Shown: positions 7,773 through 15,070 of the stretch, in pieces | Layout: every line of letters begins with the position of its first letter | Position numbering within the stretch: the first letter of the stretch is position 1 | The notes under the pieces: generated by a model | The model's input: only the letters and a program-made list of their open reading frames with translations | Databases searched by the model: none | What the model was told of the DNA's origin: nothing | Assembly (NCBI GenBank): GCA_011372105.1 | Contig: DRTT01000077.1 | Location: forward strand, 1 to 22,666 | Length of the DNA stretch: 22,666 nt | Source: Candidatus Aerophobota bacterium | GTDB lineage: Bacteria; Aerophobota; Aerophobia; Aerophobales; B3-G15 | Direction: 5' to 3' | Program-made: the position numbers and the translations under genes

Positions 7773-8627
7773 ATGGAAAAAGCCATAAAAAGAGCCCAGG
7801 TCCTTATAGAAGCACTTCCCTACATAAGGGAATTTTTCGGGAAAACAATTGTTATAAAGCTTGGGGGACAGGCTATGGAAAAGGGAGGGATAACGCGGTC
7901 AATTGCAGAAGATATTGTTTTAATGCGATATGTGGGAATAAAACCCGTTGTTGTCCATGGAGGTGGAGAGGCTATATCAGGTCTCATGCAAAAGCTTGGT
8001 ATAAAACCAAAATTTATTGAAGGAAACAGAGTCACTGATAAGGCTACCATGGAAGTTGTGGAAATGGTCCTTGCTGGAAAAATAAATAAAGAAATAGTTG
8101 CCCTACTCAACTCCTGCGGAGGAAAAGCTGTGGGAGTAGAGGGAAAAGACGGGAAACTTATTGTTGCAAAAAAAATTTCCGAAGAGAAGCTGGGACTTGT
8201 AGGAGAGGTGGAGAAGATAAATCCTGAAATTCTGGAGATTCTTGAAAAAGAAGGATTTATCCCTGTAATTGCTCCTGTTGGAACAAGTAAGGAAGATGAA
8301 AGTTTAAACATAAATGCAGACGCAGTTGCTGCAGAGGTTGCTGGAGCATTGAAAGCTGAAAAACTCATTTTCTTAACTGATGTAGAAGGAATACTTGAGG
8401 ATCCCTCAAGACCGGAAACTTTAATTCCAACAATCACAATAGAAAAAATTAAAAGAATGCTGCAAGAGGGGAAGATACAAAAAGGGATGATTGCAAAAGT
8501 AAAAGCCTGTCAAAAGGCCTTAGAAAAAGGTGTGAAGAAAGTCCACATCATAAGTGGTAAAATACCAAGATCTTTGCTTCTTGAAATATTCACAGACAGT
8601 GGTATTGGAACCCAAATCATTCCTTAG
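7773..8627 (+). CDS. argB: Acetylglutamate kinase, arginine-sensitive type
   Basis: ArgB phosphorylates N-acetylglutamate with ATP, the second step of arginine synthesis. The 284-aa protein has VIKLGG with the phosphate-contacting Lys at 29, the acetylglutamate-binding HGGGEAIS (62-69), R86 in the GNRVTD segment, SLNINADAVAAEVAGAL (177-193) and the ATP-site FLTDVEGIL (200-208). KGMIAKVKA (237-245) carries the second catalytic lysine. An extra N-terminal helix, RAQVLIEALPYIREF (7-21), precedes the kinase core. In characterised family members this helix forms interlaced hexamers and goes with feedback inhibition by arginine. A GGGGG tract about 10 bases before the ATG serves as ribosome-binding site. 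No other arg gene is adjacent. Confidence 0.97.
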   Translation: MEKAIKRAQVLIEALPYIREFFGKTIVIKLGGQAMEKGGITRSIAEDIVLMRYVGIKPVVVHGGGEAISGLMQKLGIKPKFIEGNRVTDKATMEVVEMVLAGKINKEIVALLNSCGGKAVGVEGKDGKLIVAKKISEEKLGLVGEVEKINPEILEILEKEGFIPVIAPVGTSKEDESLNINADAVAAEVAGALKAEKLIFLTDVEGILEDPSRPETLIPTITIEKIKRMLQEGKIQKGMIAKVKACQKALEKGVKKVHIISGKIPRSLLLEIFTDSGIGTQIIP

Positions 8628-8634
8628 AAACAAA

Positions 8635-9756
8635 TTATATAACTTTTTCCAGGATTTGGGAAAGTTCCCTGTCACTTAAGTTTCCTGGATTCATACTCAT
8701 ACTTCTACTTTTTGATTTTGCCACAAGAGAAGGAATATCCTCTTTCTTTATTTTCCATTGTTTAAGAGTAGGGGGTATGTCTATCTTTTGTAGAAGTTCT
8801 CTTATGGCAGAGGGGACATTTTCTCCTTTTTCTACGCCTATTTTTTTTGCTACTATGTCCATCTTCTCCCTGCAGAAAGGAAGATTTACCTCCAGTACAT
8901 AAGGCAACAAAACAGCACAGGCAAGTCCATGAGGTATATTATAGTAAGCTCCAAGAGGATGAGAAAGACCGTGAACTGCACCAAGTCCCGCATTGGAAAA
9001 AGCCATAGCTTGAAGAAGACTTCCGAGACAGACTTTCTCTCTTGCCTGCATATCCTTTCCGTTTTTTACCGCCAGAGGAAGATTAAAGAACAAAAGTCCT
9101 ATTGCCTCCAGAGCTAAAACATCAGTTATGGGATTGGAAGCTTTAGAAATAAAGCACTCAATTGCCTGTGTTAAGGCATCCATACCAGAATAAGCAGTAA
9201 GGGAAGGGGGGCAAAATAAGGTTAGCTGTGGATCAACAAGCGCTACTTTTGCTATCATAAAAGGGCTACGAAGACTTTTTTTTACCTTATTTTTCTTATC
9301 AGTTAAAACAGCGTTACTTGTTATCTCAGCACCTGTTCCTGCTGTGGTTGGAACAGCTATAAAGGGAATGCCCGGGGTATCTATGCTTTCTTCCCCATAA
9401 TAGTATCTTTCAACTTTCCCCTCCCTTGGTGCAACAATAGCTATTGCCTTTGCCGCATCTATTGGACTTCCGCCTCCAAGCCCTATAACAGATGAGACAC
9501 CTCTCTCTCTTGCAACCTCTATTCCCTCGTTTACCGTATCAAGAGAGGGGTCATGCTCTACCTTATCGAAAAGTTCCACTTTTATTCCCCCGGAGGAAAG
9601 AATCTTTAAAACCCTATCCAGAACGCCTGTCTTTCGCATAGAAGTTTTGCCTGTCACAAGCAGAGCTTTTCTCCCAAAGGGAAAAACTTCCTCTGCAATT
9701 TTATCAAGCACTCCATTCCCGAAAATAATACGCTGGGGATACATTAAAGTAGCCAT
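8635..9756 (-). CDS. Iron-type (group III) alcohol dehydrogenase
   Basis: NAD(P)-dependent alcohol/aldehyde oxidoreductase of the iron-containing ADH family. The ATG at 9756 is chosen because GGAGG (9763-9767) lies six bases upstream; a GTG at 9762 would abut the same site. The protein is 373 aa. The Rossmann nucleotide site includes GLGGGSPIDAAKA (92-104) and PTTAGTGAEIT (136-146). Metal-site positions are D193, Q197, H262 and H276, with H266 in between in HGLSHPLGAYYNIPHG. Q197 stands where most members have histidine (DALTHAIE becomes DALTQAIE), which may change metal choice. It is the last gene of a four-gene operon, two bases after the SagB-like gene. The substrate cannot be read from sequence. 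Confidence 0.9.
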   Translation of the reverse strand: MATLMYPQRIIFGNGVLDKIAEEVFPFGRKALLVTGKTSMRKTGVLDRVLKILSSGGIKVELFDKVEHDPSLDTVNEGIEVARERGVSSVIGLGGGSPIDAAKAIAIVAPREGKVERYYYGEESIDTPGIPFIAVPTTAGTGAEITSNAVLTDKKNKVKKSLRSPFMIAKVALVDPQLTLFCPPSLTAYSGMDALTQAIECFISKASNPITDVLALEAIGLLFFNLPLAVKNGKDMQAREKVCLGSLLQAMAFSNAGLGAVHGLSHPLGAYYNIPHGLACAVLLPYVLEVNLPFCREKMDIVAKKIGVEKGENVPSAIRELLQKIDIPPTLKQWKIKKEDIPSLVAKSKSRSMSMNPGNLSDRELSQILEKVI

Positions 9757-9758
9757 TT

Positions 9759-10361
9759 TCACCCTCCTTTGCCAGGATATCCCACAGGAATAACATAAAT
9801 TGGGTCAAGGTCATCTGGTAAAAAAATAACCTCCTTCACCTGTCTATCCCAGAAAGCACCCACAGGGACAGATGCAAGATTCAAAGCAACTGCCTGCAGG
9901 CAAAGATTTTGCGCACAGTGACCTGCTTCAATATAAACATATCTTACCCCTCTTTCTCCATATTTCCAGGTTACTCTATCATAATCTGCAGCGATCACAA
10001 ACACCACAGGAGCCTGAGAGATAAAAAATTGGCTAAGACAGGCCTCAGCAAGGTCCTGAATGTAATCACCTTTTGTAACAAGTTCCAGGGTGTGTCGAAA
10101 TGGGTCATATTGATAGACACCTGCTTCAATACCCTCAACTCTTTTTACCACTACAAAAATCTCAAGAGGGTAAAGAGCTCCCGCCGAAGGAGAAGTTCTC
10201 CCAAAATCACCCTCCCCGGTGACACCCTGGGCAGCCCAGAGAATCTGGGAAAGCTGCTTGAGAGAAAGAGGTCGGGGAGAAAAACTTCTAATCGACCTTC
10301 TCTTTGCAAGAACCTCCTCCAGAGAAAATTCCCCTTTTTTAAAAGGCTGTGGTAGTTGCAA
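9759..10361 (-). CDS. SagB-type nitroreductase-fold oxidoreductase, TTG start
   Basis: FMN-dependent oxidoreductase of the nitroreductase fold, closest to the SagB-type dehydrogenase family. The TTG at 10361 is preferred because GGAGG (10367-10371) sits five bases upstream; a farther TTG at 10403 lies inside the previous gene without such a site. Length is 200 aa. Motifs are RRSIRSF (21-27, FMN phosphate contact), RTSPSAGALYPLE (55-67), the helix EAGHCAQNLCLQA (145-157) and PVGYP (192-196). The true SagB partners (YcaO cyclodehydratase, precursor peptide) are absent, so this is a stand-alone relative of unknown substrate. The gene starts one base after the upstream stop and ends two bases before the alcohol dehydrogenase. 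Its C-terminus is glycine-rich. Confidence 0.88.
   Translation of the reverse strand: MQLPQPFKKGEFSLEEVLAKRRSIRSFSPRPLSLKQLSQILWAAQGVTGEGDFGRTSPSAGALYPLEIFVVVKRVEGIEAGVYQYDPFRHTLELVTKGDYIQDLAEACLSQFFISQAPVVFVIAADYDRVTWKYGERGVRYVYIEAGHCAQNLCLQAVALNLASVPVGAFWDRQVKEVIFLPDDLDPIYVIPVGYPGKGG
9763..9767 (-). promoter_or_regulatory. Ribosome-binding site deciding the alcohol dehydrogenase start
   Basis: GGAGG on the minus strand, overlapping the last codons of the SagB-like gene, six bases before the ATG at 9756. It rules out the GTG two codons upstream. Confidence 0.75.
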
Positions 10362-10362
10362 C

Positions 10363-10896
10363 TTATCCTCCGCAGATTTTGTGAGGAGTGTAGCCTGAAG
10401 CAATAGCCTCTTTTTTCGTCTTAAATATAACCTTATTTTCCTCTTTTATCCTTTTTGCCTGCCAGCATCCCGGTTCATGAAAAAACTTTGATCTTTTGCT
10501 TGCAAGATAAAAAGAAGAACCCCTTTCCCTTGCTAAGATCATATCCTCCTCCTCTATTAGCTCATATTCAAGTGGAATTAAAAGCTTCTTTCTCACCTTC
10601 TTGGGCAAAGCATCAAGAGAAACAAAAAGATAAGGAACAACCTCTTTATAAGAACCTACCTTGAGCCAGCCGGAATGATGAGCACCTACTATTAAAGCTC
10701 CAACCCTACCCTTTTCATCTTTGGCCAGTTGACTCCAGGAAGGAAGAAAAAAAGGCTTTTTCTGATTAATGTTAACAAGTGTTCTCACTCTAAACCTTTT
10801 TCTCTGCCCCCACTTATCCTTTAACCACAAGGTGGTCAAAGGAACATACCTTCCCCCAACTTTTATAGAAGGAATACCTGAGGATTTCCACTCCAT
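10363..10896 (-). CDS. Unknown protein with C-terminal Ada-like zinc-site domain
   Basis: I do not recognise the protein as a whole. The 177-aa product has a basic, beta-rich N-terminal part (about 1-125) with no motif I can name. Residues 137-177 resemble the small zinc domain found at the end of many nucleases and in Ada: FHEPGCWQAKRI, a short strand, KKEAIASGYTP, then HKICGG. In the usual version four cysteines, or three plus a histidine, bind zinc. Here the candidate ligands are H140, C144, H172 and C175. No SNase catalytic residues are evident. The ATG at 10896 lacks a clear ribosome-binding site but follows the Hsp20-like stop by seven bases. It precedes the SagB-like gene by one base, so these genes form one operon. 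Confidence 0.75.
   Translation of the reverse strand: MEWKSSGIPSIKVGGRYVPLTTLWLKDKWGQRKRFRVRTLVNINQKKPFFLPSWSQLAKDEKGRVGALIVGAHHSGWLKVGSYKEVVPYLFVSLDALPKKVRKKLLIPLEYELIEEEDMILARERGSSFYLASKRSKFFHEPGCWQAKRIKEENKVIFKTKKEAIASGYTPHKICGG
10367..10371 (-). promoter_or_regulatory. Ribosome-binding site deciding the SagB-like start
   Basis: GGAGG on the minus strand formed by the final Gly-Gly codons of the upstream gene, five bases before the TTG at 10361. Confidence 0.75.
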
Positions 10897-10903
10897 TGTC
10901 TTT

Positions 10904-11158
10904 TTAATCGACGGGTATATCTTCAGCTTTTCTTTTTATAGGCCAGCTTATCTCAATAAGCCCTGGTTTTAAGAGCTTTGCTTTAATTTCTTCTTTTTTC
11001 ACCTCAGGATTTATCCTTATCCTGACAATATGTCTGTCTTCTGTGCGAGTGTACCTTATGTTTCTCCCCAAACCCTGTATGCCCCATCTGAAAGGACCAA
11101 TTCTTATGTCAAAATCTTCCCACCAGTTTTCAAAATCTTCAAAAAACTCTCTTTCCAT
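10904..11158 (-). CDS. Miniature Hsp20/alpha-crystallin-like protein
   Basis: Probable small heat-shock-like protein of only 84 aa, against about 140 for ordinary Hsp20. The N-terminal 30 residues are rich in Phe, Trp and acidic residues (REFFEDFENWWEDFDIRIG). Residues 44-72 (IVRIRINPEVKKEEIKAKL, then GLIEISWP) resemble the second half of the alpha-crystallin domain, including the G-x-L turn. The protein ends in IPVD, like the I-x-I tail that drives oligomer assembly. The first strands of a full alpha-crystallin domain seem missing or very divergent. GGGAGGG lies about seven bases before the ATG, and a consensus promoter lies just upstream. It leads the four-gene operon. A small divergent beta-sandwich protein of another family is possible. 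Confidence 0.65.
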   Translation of the reverse strand: MEREFFEDFENWWEDFDIRIGPFRWGIQGLGRNIRYTRTEDRHIVRIRINPEVKKEEIKAKLLKPGLIEISWPIKRKAEDIPVD

Positions 11159-11180
11159 TTTACACCCTCCCTGATGTCTT

Positions 11181-11208
11181 ATTATAGAAAAAAGAGGAAA
11201 GGTGTCAA
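11181..11208 (-). promoter_or_regulatory. Promoter of the hsp20-like / SagB / alcohol dehydrogenase operon
   Basis: Perfect hexamers on the minus strand: TTGACA (11203-11208), 16 bases, TATAAT (11181-11186). The start codon is at 11158. This is the strongest promoter match in the window. I see no heat-shock (CIRCE-type) inverted repeat beside it. Confidence 0.85.
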
Positions 11209-11268
11209 AACCGCTCCAAAAGAGGAAAAGATAAAAAATAGCAATCTGGCCACCAGCTTAATTTGAAT

Positions 11269-11301
11269 TTGACTTGAAAAAAAAGAATGCTAATGTAATA
11301 T
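11269..11301 (+). promoter_or_regulatory. Promoter of the secreted NlpC/P60-like gene
   Basis: Two overlapping readings, both with a 16-base spacer: TTGACT (11269-11274) with TAATGT (11291-11296), and TTGAAA (11274-11279) with TAATAT (11296-11301). The start codon at 11325 has AGGGGA upstream. The promoter is back to back with that of the divergent operon. Confidence 0.5.
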
Positions 11302-11324
11302 ACAAAAAATTCAGGGGACAAAAG

Positions 11325-13208
11325 ATGAAAAAATACCTGAGATACTCTTCTCTTCTTCCTTCCTTCTTTCTTATCCTTACCCTTATCCTGTCACCACCCT
11401 TTCTCTTTACAAAAAAAGCTCTATCAAAAAAAATTTCAATTGATAGGGTTCTCATTGTCTCAGGAGATAAAAACTCTATCCCTGATGATAAAAACAAAAT
11501 AGTAAAATATGACAGCGAAATCTATCTTTATGCTATTGTAAAAAGTGGAGGAAATTACTACCTGGGGTACGAAAAGTCACATCTTCCCAGTAAGGCAAAG
11601 ATAAACGGCAAAATACACTCTCTTAAAAGATGGGAAAGTAACACATGGGGAACTCTTGATATAAGATGGTACAAAATAATGCCAAGGGAGGCTCCCTCAA
11701 AACCAAAAGGAAGTTACAAGTGGTATTCAAATGTCTTTAGTGAAGAGGAAGGAGAGGAAGGGAAATGGAGAGGATGGCAAATAATAGAATATGAGCAGTA
11801 CCCCTTAAAGGAAAGAGGATGGAGTTTAAAACTTGATAAAAAACCTGGAACAGAAAGATTTAGAGTGGAGATAGTATTTAACGGAAAAACCATATCTTCC
11901 CCTGGAAGACCATCTCCAAATCATCCAAGCGGAATATCTCCTGAAGATTATGACAAAGGAATAAAAGAAAATGTTCACAGGATAAGTCGTCTTTCAAACC
12001 ATCCCAATAGATTGATAAGATACATCGAAGCTTTAAGAGGTGTTCCCTGGTTATGGGGAGCAGATTATAGAGATCCACCAAAAAATACCCCTTCAAAGCA
12101 TCAATCAGATTTTACAAACCCTGTGGGAATTGAATGTTCAAGCCTTTTGGTTTCTGCTTTAAGGGCGATGGGGAACAAAAACTTAATATACACAACTACA
12201 GAGAATATCGCAATGGGGAAATATACCCAGCCCATAACCTCTACAACCTTGACCCTGGTAAGAAAGAGTTTTTTCAAAAACTGGATTCCAAAAGGTATTT
12301 ACTGGACAAAGGAGGGGAGATTTTATGTTTATGGCAGCAGGAAAATCCAGATAAGAGATAAAGATTTTAATCTTATCACAGAAATTGAAAAACTTCCCTT
12401 TGAAATCATAGATATTGCGGTAGCAGAAGAAGGAATATATTGTATAGGTGAGAAAGATTTTGTAACAAAAATATTTCTTATAGAAAAGAACAAAAAAATA
12501 AAAGAACTTTTTGTGCCTGAGGTGGAAAGAATTATAAAAATAAAAGAAAAAGATTACACCTGCAAGGTGAAAATCACCCCTGTGGGAATAGAGGTGAAAA
12601 ACTCTGATGATAATGGAAAAAGGTTATATCTTTTTGACCTTTACAAAATCTACATTTTTGACCAGCAAGGAAAAAGACTTAAAACAATTTCTCTTGAAAA
12701 AATTAATGACAAAGAACAAAACTTTGTTGGTACTTTTTCTCTCGGAGAAAGATATCTCTATTTTCCTCTTCAGAAGGGAAAAATAGCCGTTTATAATATG
12801 GAAGGAAAATTTATAAAAGTTATAAATTTTAAGGAAGAAATTTTAGATGCGTCTTTTAACAGAGGGAAAGTAGCCATTATTCACCCTTTCCCTCTAAGGG
12901 TAGAAATTTACAATGAAAAAGGTCTTTTTATGTTTGATTTTGGTGATGTATTCTTAAATGAAAAGGGGAAAAGGGTAAAAATCAAAATAGGCTCTTCCCC
13001 CTCTGATCTGCAAGTGGGGGACCTTTTAATAACAGTATCCCCCACTTATCATCTTCTTGTCCTTTACGAGGATAACGGCAACAGAATTCTTGATAGTGAA
13101 GACAAAGTGATCTGTGCCGGTCACCATGGTGTTGAGATCAGAAAAGTAAGCTATTTTGAAAAAAGAAAGTTTGTATTAAGAAGGCTTGACCCTTCTATTA
13201 AGAGATAA
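11325..13208 (+). CDS. Secreted NlpC/P60-like peptidase with inserted beta-repeat domain
   Basis: Probable exported cell-wall or surface hydrolase. The ATG at 11325 follows AGGGGA and gives 627 aa with a signal peptide (about 1-35: MKKYLRY, then a hydrophobic core). Residues 38-190 are beta-rich and unrecognised. Residues 230-300 look like the first half of an NlpC/P60 domain: YIEALRGVPWLWGAD, then GIECSSLLVSAL with candidate nucleophile C271. About 245 residues of repeated strand-turn units follow (315-560; for example IYIFDQQGKRLKTI, IAVYNMEGKFIKVI and VEIYNEKGLFMF), like a beta-propeller. The second NlpC half then resumes: LQVGDLLI (562-569) and HLLVLYED with candidate H576. It converges on pfk and overlaps its end by 11 bases. 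The domain assignment is my inference from motifs. Confidence 0.65.
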   Translation: MKKYLRYSSLLPSFFLILTLILSPPFLFTKKALSKKISIDRVLIVSGDKNSIPDDKNKIVKYDSEIYLYAIVKSGGNYYLGYEKSHLPSKAKINGKIHSLKRWESNTWGTLDIRWYKIMPREAPSKPKGSYKWYSNVFSEEEGEEGKWRGWQIIEYEQYPLKERGWSLKLDKKPGTERFRVEIVFNGKTISSPGRPSPNHPSGISPEDYDKGIKENVHRISRLSNHPNRLIRYIEALRGVPWLWGADYRDPPKNTPSKHQSDFTNPVGIECSSLLVSALRAMGNKNLIYTTTENIAMGKYTQPITSTTLTLVRKSFFKNWIPKGIYWTKEGRFYVYGSRKIQIRDKDFNLITEIEKLPFEIIDIAVAEEGIYCIGEKDFVTKIFLIEKNKKIKELFVPEVERIIKIKEKDYTCKVKITPVGIEVKNSDDNGKRLYLFDLYKIYIFDQQGKRLKTISLEKINDKEQNFVGTFSLGERYLYFPLQKGKIAVYNMEGKFIKVINFKEEILDASFNRGKVAIIHPFPLRVEIYNEKGLFMFDFGDVFLNEKGKRVKIKIGSSPSDLQVGDLLITVSPTYHLLVLYEDNGNRILDSEDKVICAGHHGVEIRKVSYFEKRKFVLRRLDPSIKR

Positions 13209-14361
13209 GATGAGTTCTATCCACCATGTTGATTTGTCTTTCCTTTGGTTTTCCCAGAAAGGGTTTTCCGTAGTCAATAAATGCCTGTGTCGGCTTTAAA
13301 CTATCGTAATCAAAAAACCCTGTTCCCTCCATTTTTCTTACTTTAACAGCCTTTTCAAGAGAAGAAGAACCTATCTTAAGCTCTTCTCCTTCTTTTTGTA
13401 TAACAGCCACTTTCCCTATCTCTCCTTCCTCAATCATATCAACGCATTTTATTCCCAATTTATAGCCAAATTCCATGTCCACCCAAACAGGGTGACCGTT
13501 CCTTAGTTCATAGGTAAAAACTATAGGGGCTGTTCCAATTGGCTTTCCAAAAATTTTTTTTGTTGATTGTTTAATTGCACTTGAAAGATAACTTGCCAGA
13601 AGATTGGGGTCAAGCTTCACATGTCCATATTGATCAAGCTCCTTTTCCTGCTGACGAACATGAGATTCAAGTCCACTTATACTTGCACCCTCTGCCACAA
13701 CTATCACCGCGAATCCTTTACCAAAGGTCTTTTCCCTTTCAGAGAAAATCTCTTCTATTTTCCCGCAAATATCATCCAGACTGCAGGATTTCTCTGCAGG
13801 AACCACAAAGTCAGCACTACCAAAAGCCCCTGCTCCTGCTGCTACCCAGTCAGTATGGCGACCAAAAAGCACTGCAATAACTACCCTTCCATGAGTGCAG
13901 GCAGTATCAAAGGACTTTGCAACAGCACAGGACGCAACTGTTACCGCAGTTGGATAACCAATGGTAAAATAGGTCTCCGAAAGATCGTTATCCATTGTTT
14001 TTGGCCATCCTACAACAGGACTTTTAAATTCTCTGTAAACACTCCATAAAGCACCAAGTGTATCTTCTCCCCCAAGAGCTACAAGAGCATCAATCCTGTT
14101 TTTTTTCATTGAGTCAACCACCTGTTGAGGTTCAGGCCTTACTCTACTTGAACCTAAAATTGAACCCCCCTTGTTGACAATGCTCATTGGATCACAATCT
14201 GTCAGGTCAACGTATTTGTTTTCAACCACCCCCTGCCAGCCATCAAGTGCGCCGTAAATTTTCCAACCTTTCTCTTTTGCCCTCTGAATAACCCCCGCTA
14301 TTCCCGCATTAAGACCTGCAGCATGCCCTCCGCCTGTAAGAACTGCAACAGTCTTTGCCAT
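13198..14361 (-). CDS. pfk: 6-phosphofructokinase, pyrophosphate-type signature
   Basis: Phosphorylates fructose 6-phosphate in glycolysis. The protein has 387 aa, longer than the 320-aa ATP-type PfkA. It starts LTGGGHAAGLNAG (8-20). The diagnostic loop is GGEDTLGAL (97-105), where the ATP enzyme has GGDGS; D100 corresponds to the aspartate that selects pyrophosphate. The catalytic loop reads WPKTMDND (119-126) with K121, also the pyrophosphate form (ATP form PGTIDND). E99 replaces the usual aspartate of GGD. I therefore expect PPi-dependent, reversible activity, though E99 leaves some doubt. AAGGAGG lies about six bases before the ATG. It has its own promoter and a convergent 11-base overlap with the secreted peptidase-like gene. 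Confidence 0.92.
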   Translation of the reverse strand: MAKTVAVLTGGGHAAGLNAGIAGVIQRAKEKGWKIYGALDGWQGVVENKYVDLTDCDPMSIVNKGGSILGSSRVRPEPQQVVDSMKKNRIDALVALGGEDTLGALWSVYREFKSPVVGWPKTMDNDLSETYFTIGYPTAVTVASCAVAKSFDTACTHGRVVIAVLFGRHTDWVAAGAGAFGSADFVVPAEKSCSLDDICGKIEEIFSEREKTFGKGFAVIVVAEGASISGLESHVRQQEKELDQYGHVKLDPNLLASYLSSAIKQSTKKIFGKPIGTAPIVFTYELRNGHPVWVDMEFGYKLGIKCVDMIEEGEIGKVAVIQKEGEELKIGSSSLEKAVKVRKMEGTGFFDYDSLKPTQAFIDYGKPFLGKPKERQINMVDRTHLIS

Positions 14362-14401
14362 GAGTTTTCCTCCTTGAGCTCTGTGTTATTTTTTGGGATA
14401 A

Positions 14402-14429
14402 ATTCTAATAGGCTCGAGTTCAAAGTCAA
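14402..14429 (-). promoter_or_regulatory. pfk promoter
   Basis: Minus strand: TTGACT (14424-14429), 16 bases, TAGAAT (14402-14407). It lies in the 100-base gap between the nicotinamidase stop and the pfk start. Confidence 0.75.
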
Positions 14430-14461
14430 TAGGACCTACAAAAACAAAACTTTACAAAAAC

Positions 14462-15055
14462 CTAACAAAACCTGCTTAATTCTTTGACAACCTCTTCAAA
14501 TTTTTTCTTCTCTGCACCCAAAGAAAGCATCTTTTCTATTGCTCTGCGAGATTGAGCTTCATCAACACCTTTTACAGCATCTATTAAAAGGTTAATTTTA
14601 AAACCTTTTTTGAGTGCGTCAAGGACTGATTCTTTAACACAATAATCGGTAGCAATTCCTCCAACGTAAAGTTCAACAATCCCCATAGAACGAAGAATAT
14701 CGTCAAATCTTCTTCCTTGAAAGTCAAATGCTTCAAAAACAGAATAACTATCCTTGTCAGGGTCCATACCTTTGGATACAACTATTGTATTTTCAGGTAA
14801 TAAGAGTCCAGGATGAAATTCTGCTCCTTTTGTCCCTTGAACACAGTGTTCTGGCCAGAGACCACCAAATTCTTTAAAATGCCTTGTTTTCTCAGGATGC
14901 CAATCACGGGAGGCAAAGATTGGAAAGCTTTTTTTTGAGAAAAGCTCAATATATCTATTTAAGGTGGGAACTACCTTATCCCCTTCAGGGACAGCCAAAG
15001 CACCACCAGGACAAAAATCATTCTGAACATCAACAATTAAAAGAGCTTTTTTCAT
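14462..15055 (-). CDS. pncA: Nicotinamidase
   Basis: PncA hydrolyses nicotinamide to nicotinate for NAD salvage. The 197-aa protein is normal length for the isochorismatase-like fold. The catalytic triad is visible as D9 (IVDVQNDF), K95 (VVSKG) and C139 (GGIATDYCVKES). The metal site is D51, H53 and H59 in SRDWHPEKTRHF plus H70 in WPEHC. The GGIATDYCV segment contains the family's cis-peptide preceding the nucleophile. It follows the PAC2 gene by 15 bases, so the two are probably one transcript. Other isochorismatase-family amidases share the fold, but the metal-binding DxH and WPxHC pair is specific for nicotinamidases. Confidence 0.95.
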   Translation of the reverse strand: MKKALLIVDVQNDFCPGGALAVPEGDKVVPTLNRYIELFSKKSFPIFASRDWHPEKTRHFKEFGGLWPEHCVQGTKGAEFHPGLLLPENTIVVSKGMDPDKDSYSVFEAFDFQGRRFDDILRSMGIVELYVGGIATDYCVKESVLDALKKGFKINLLIDAVKGVDEAQSRRAIEKMLSLGAEKKKFEEVVKELSRFC

Positions 15056-15070
15056 TCTCAGACCACCTTC

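Noticed and set aside
7820..8437. 205-codon open frame on the minus strand inside argB
   Set aside because: It lies within a clear acetylglutamate kinase; its translation has no motif and is biased to Ser, Ile and Phe, as expected of a shadow frame.
9759..10361. SagB as part of a thiazole/oxazole-modified peptide cluster
   Set aside because: There is no YcaO-type cyclodehydratase, precursor peptide, protease or exporter next to it.
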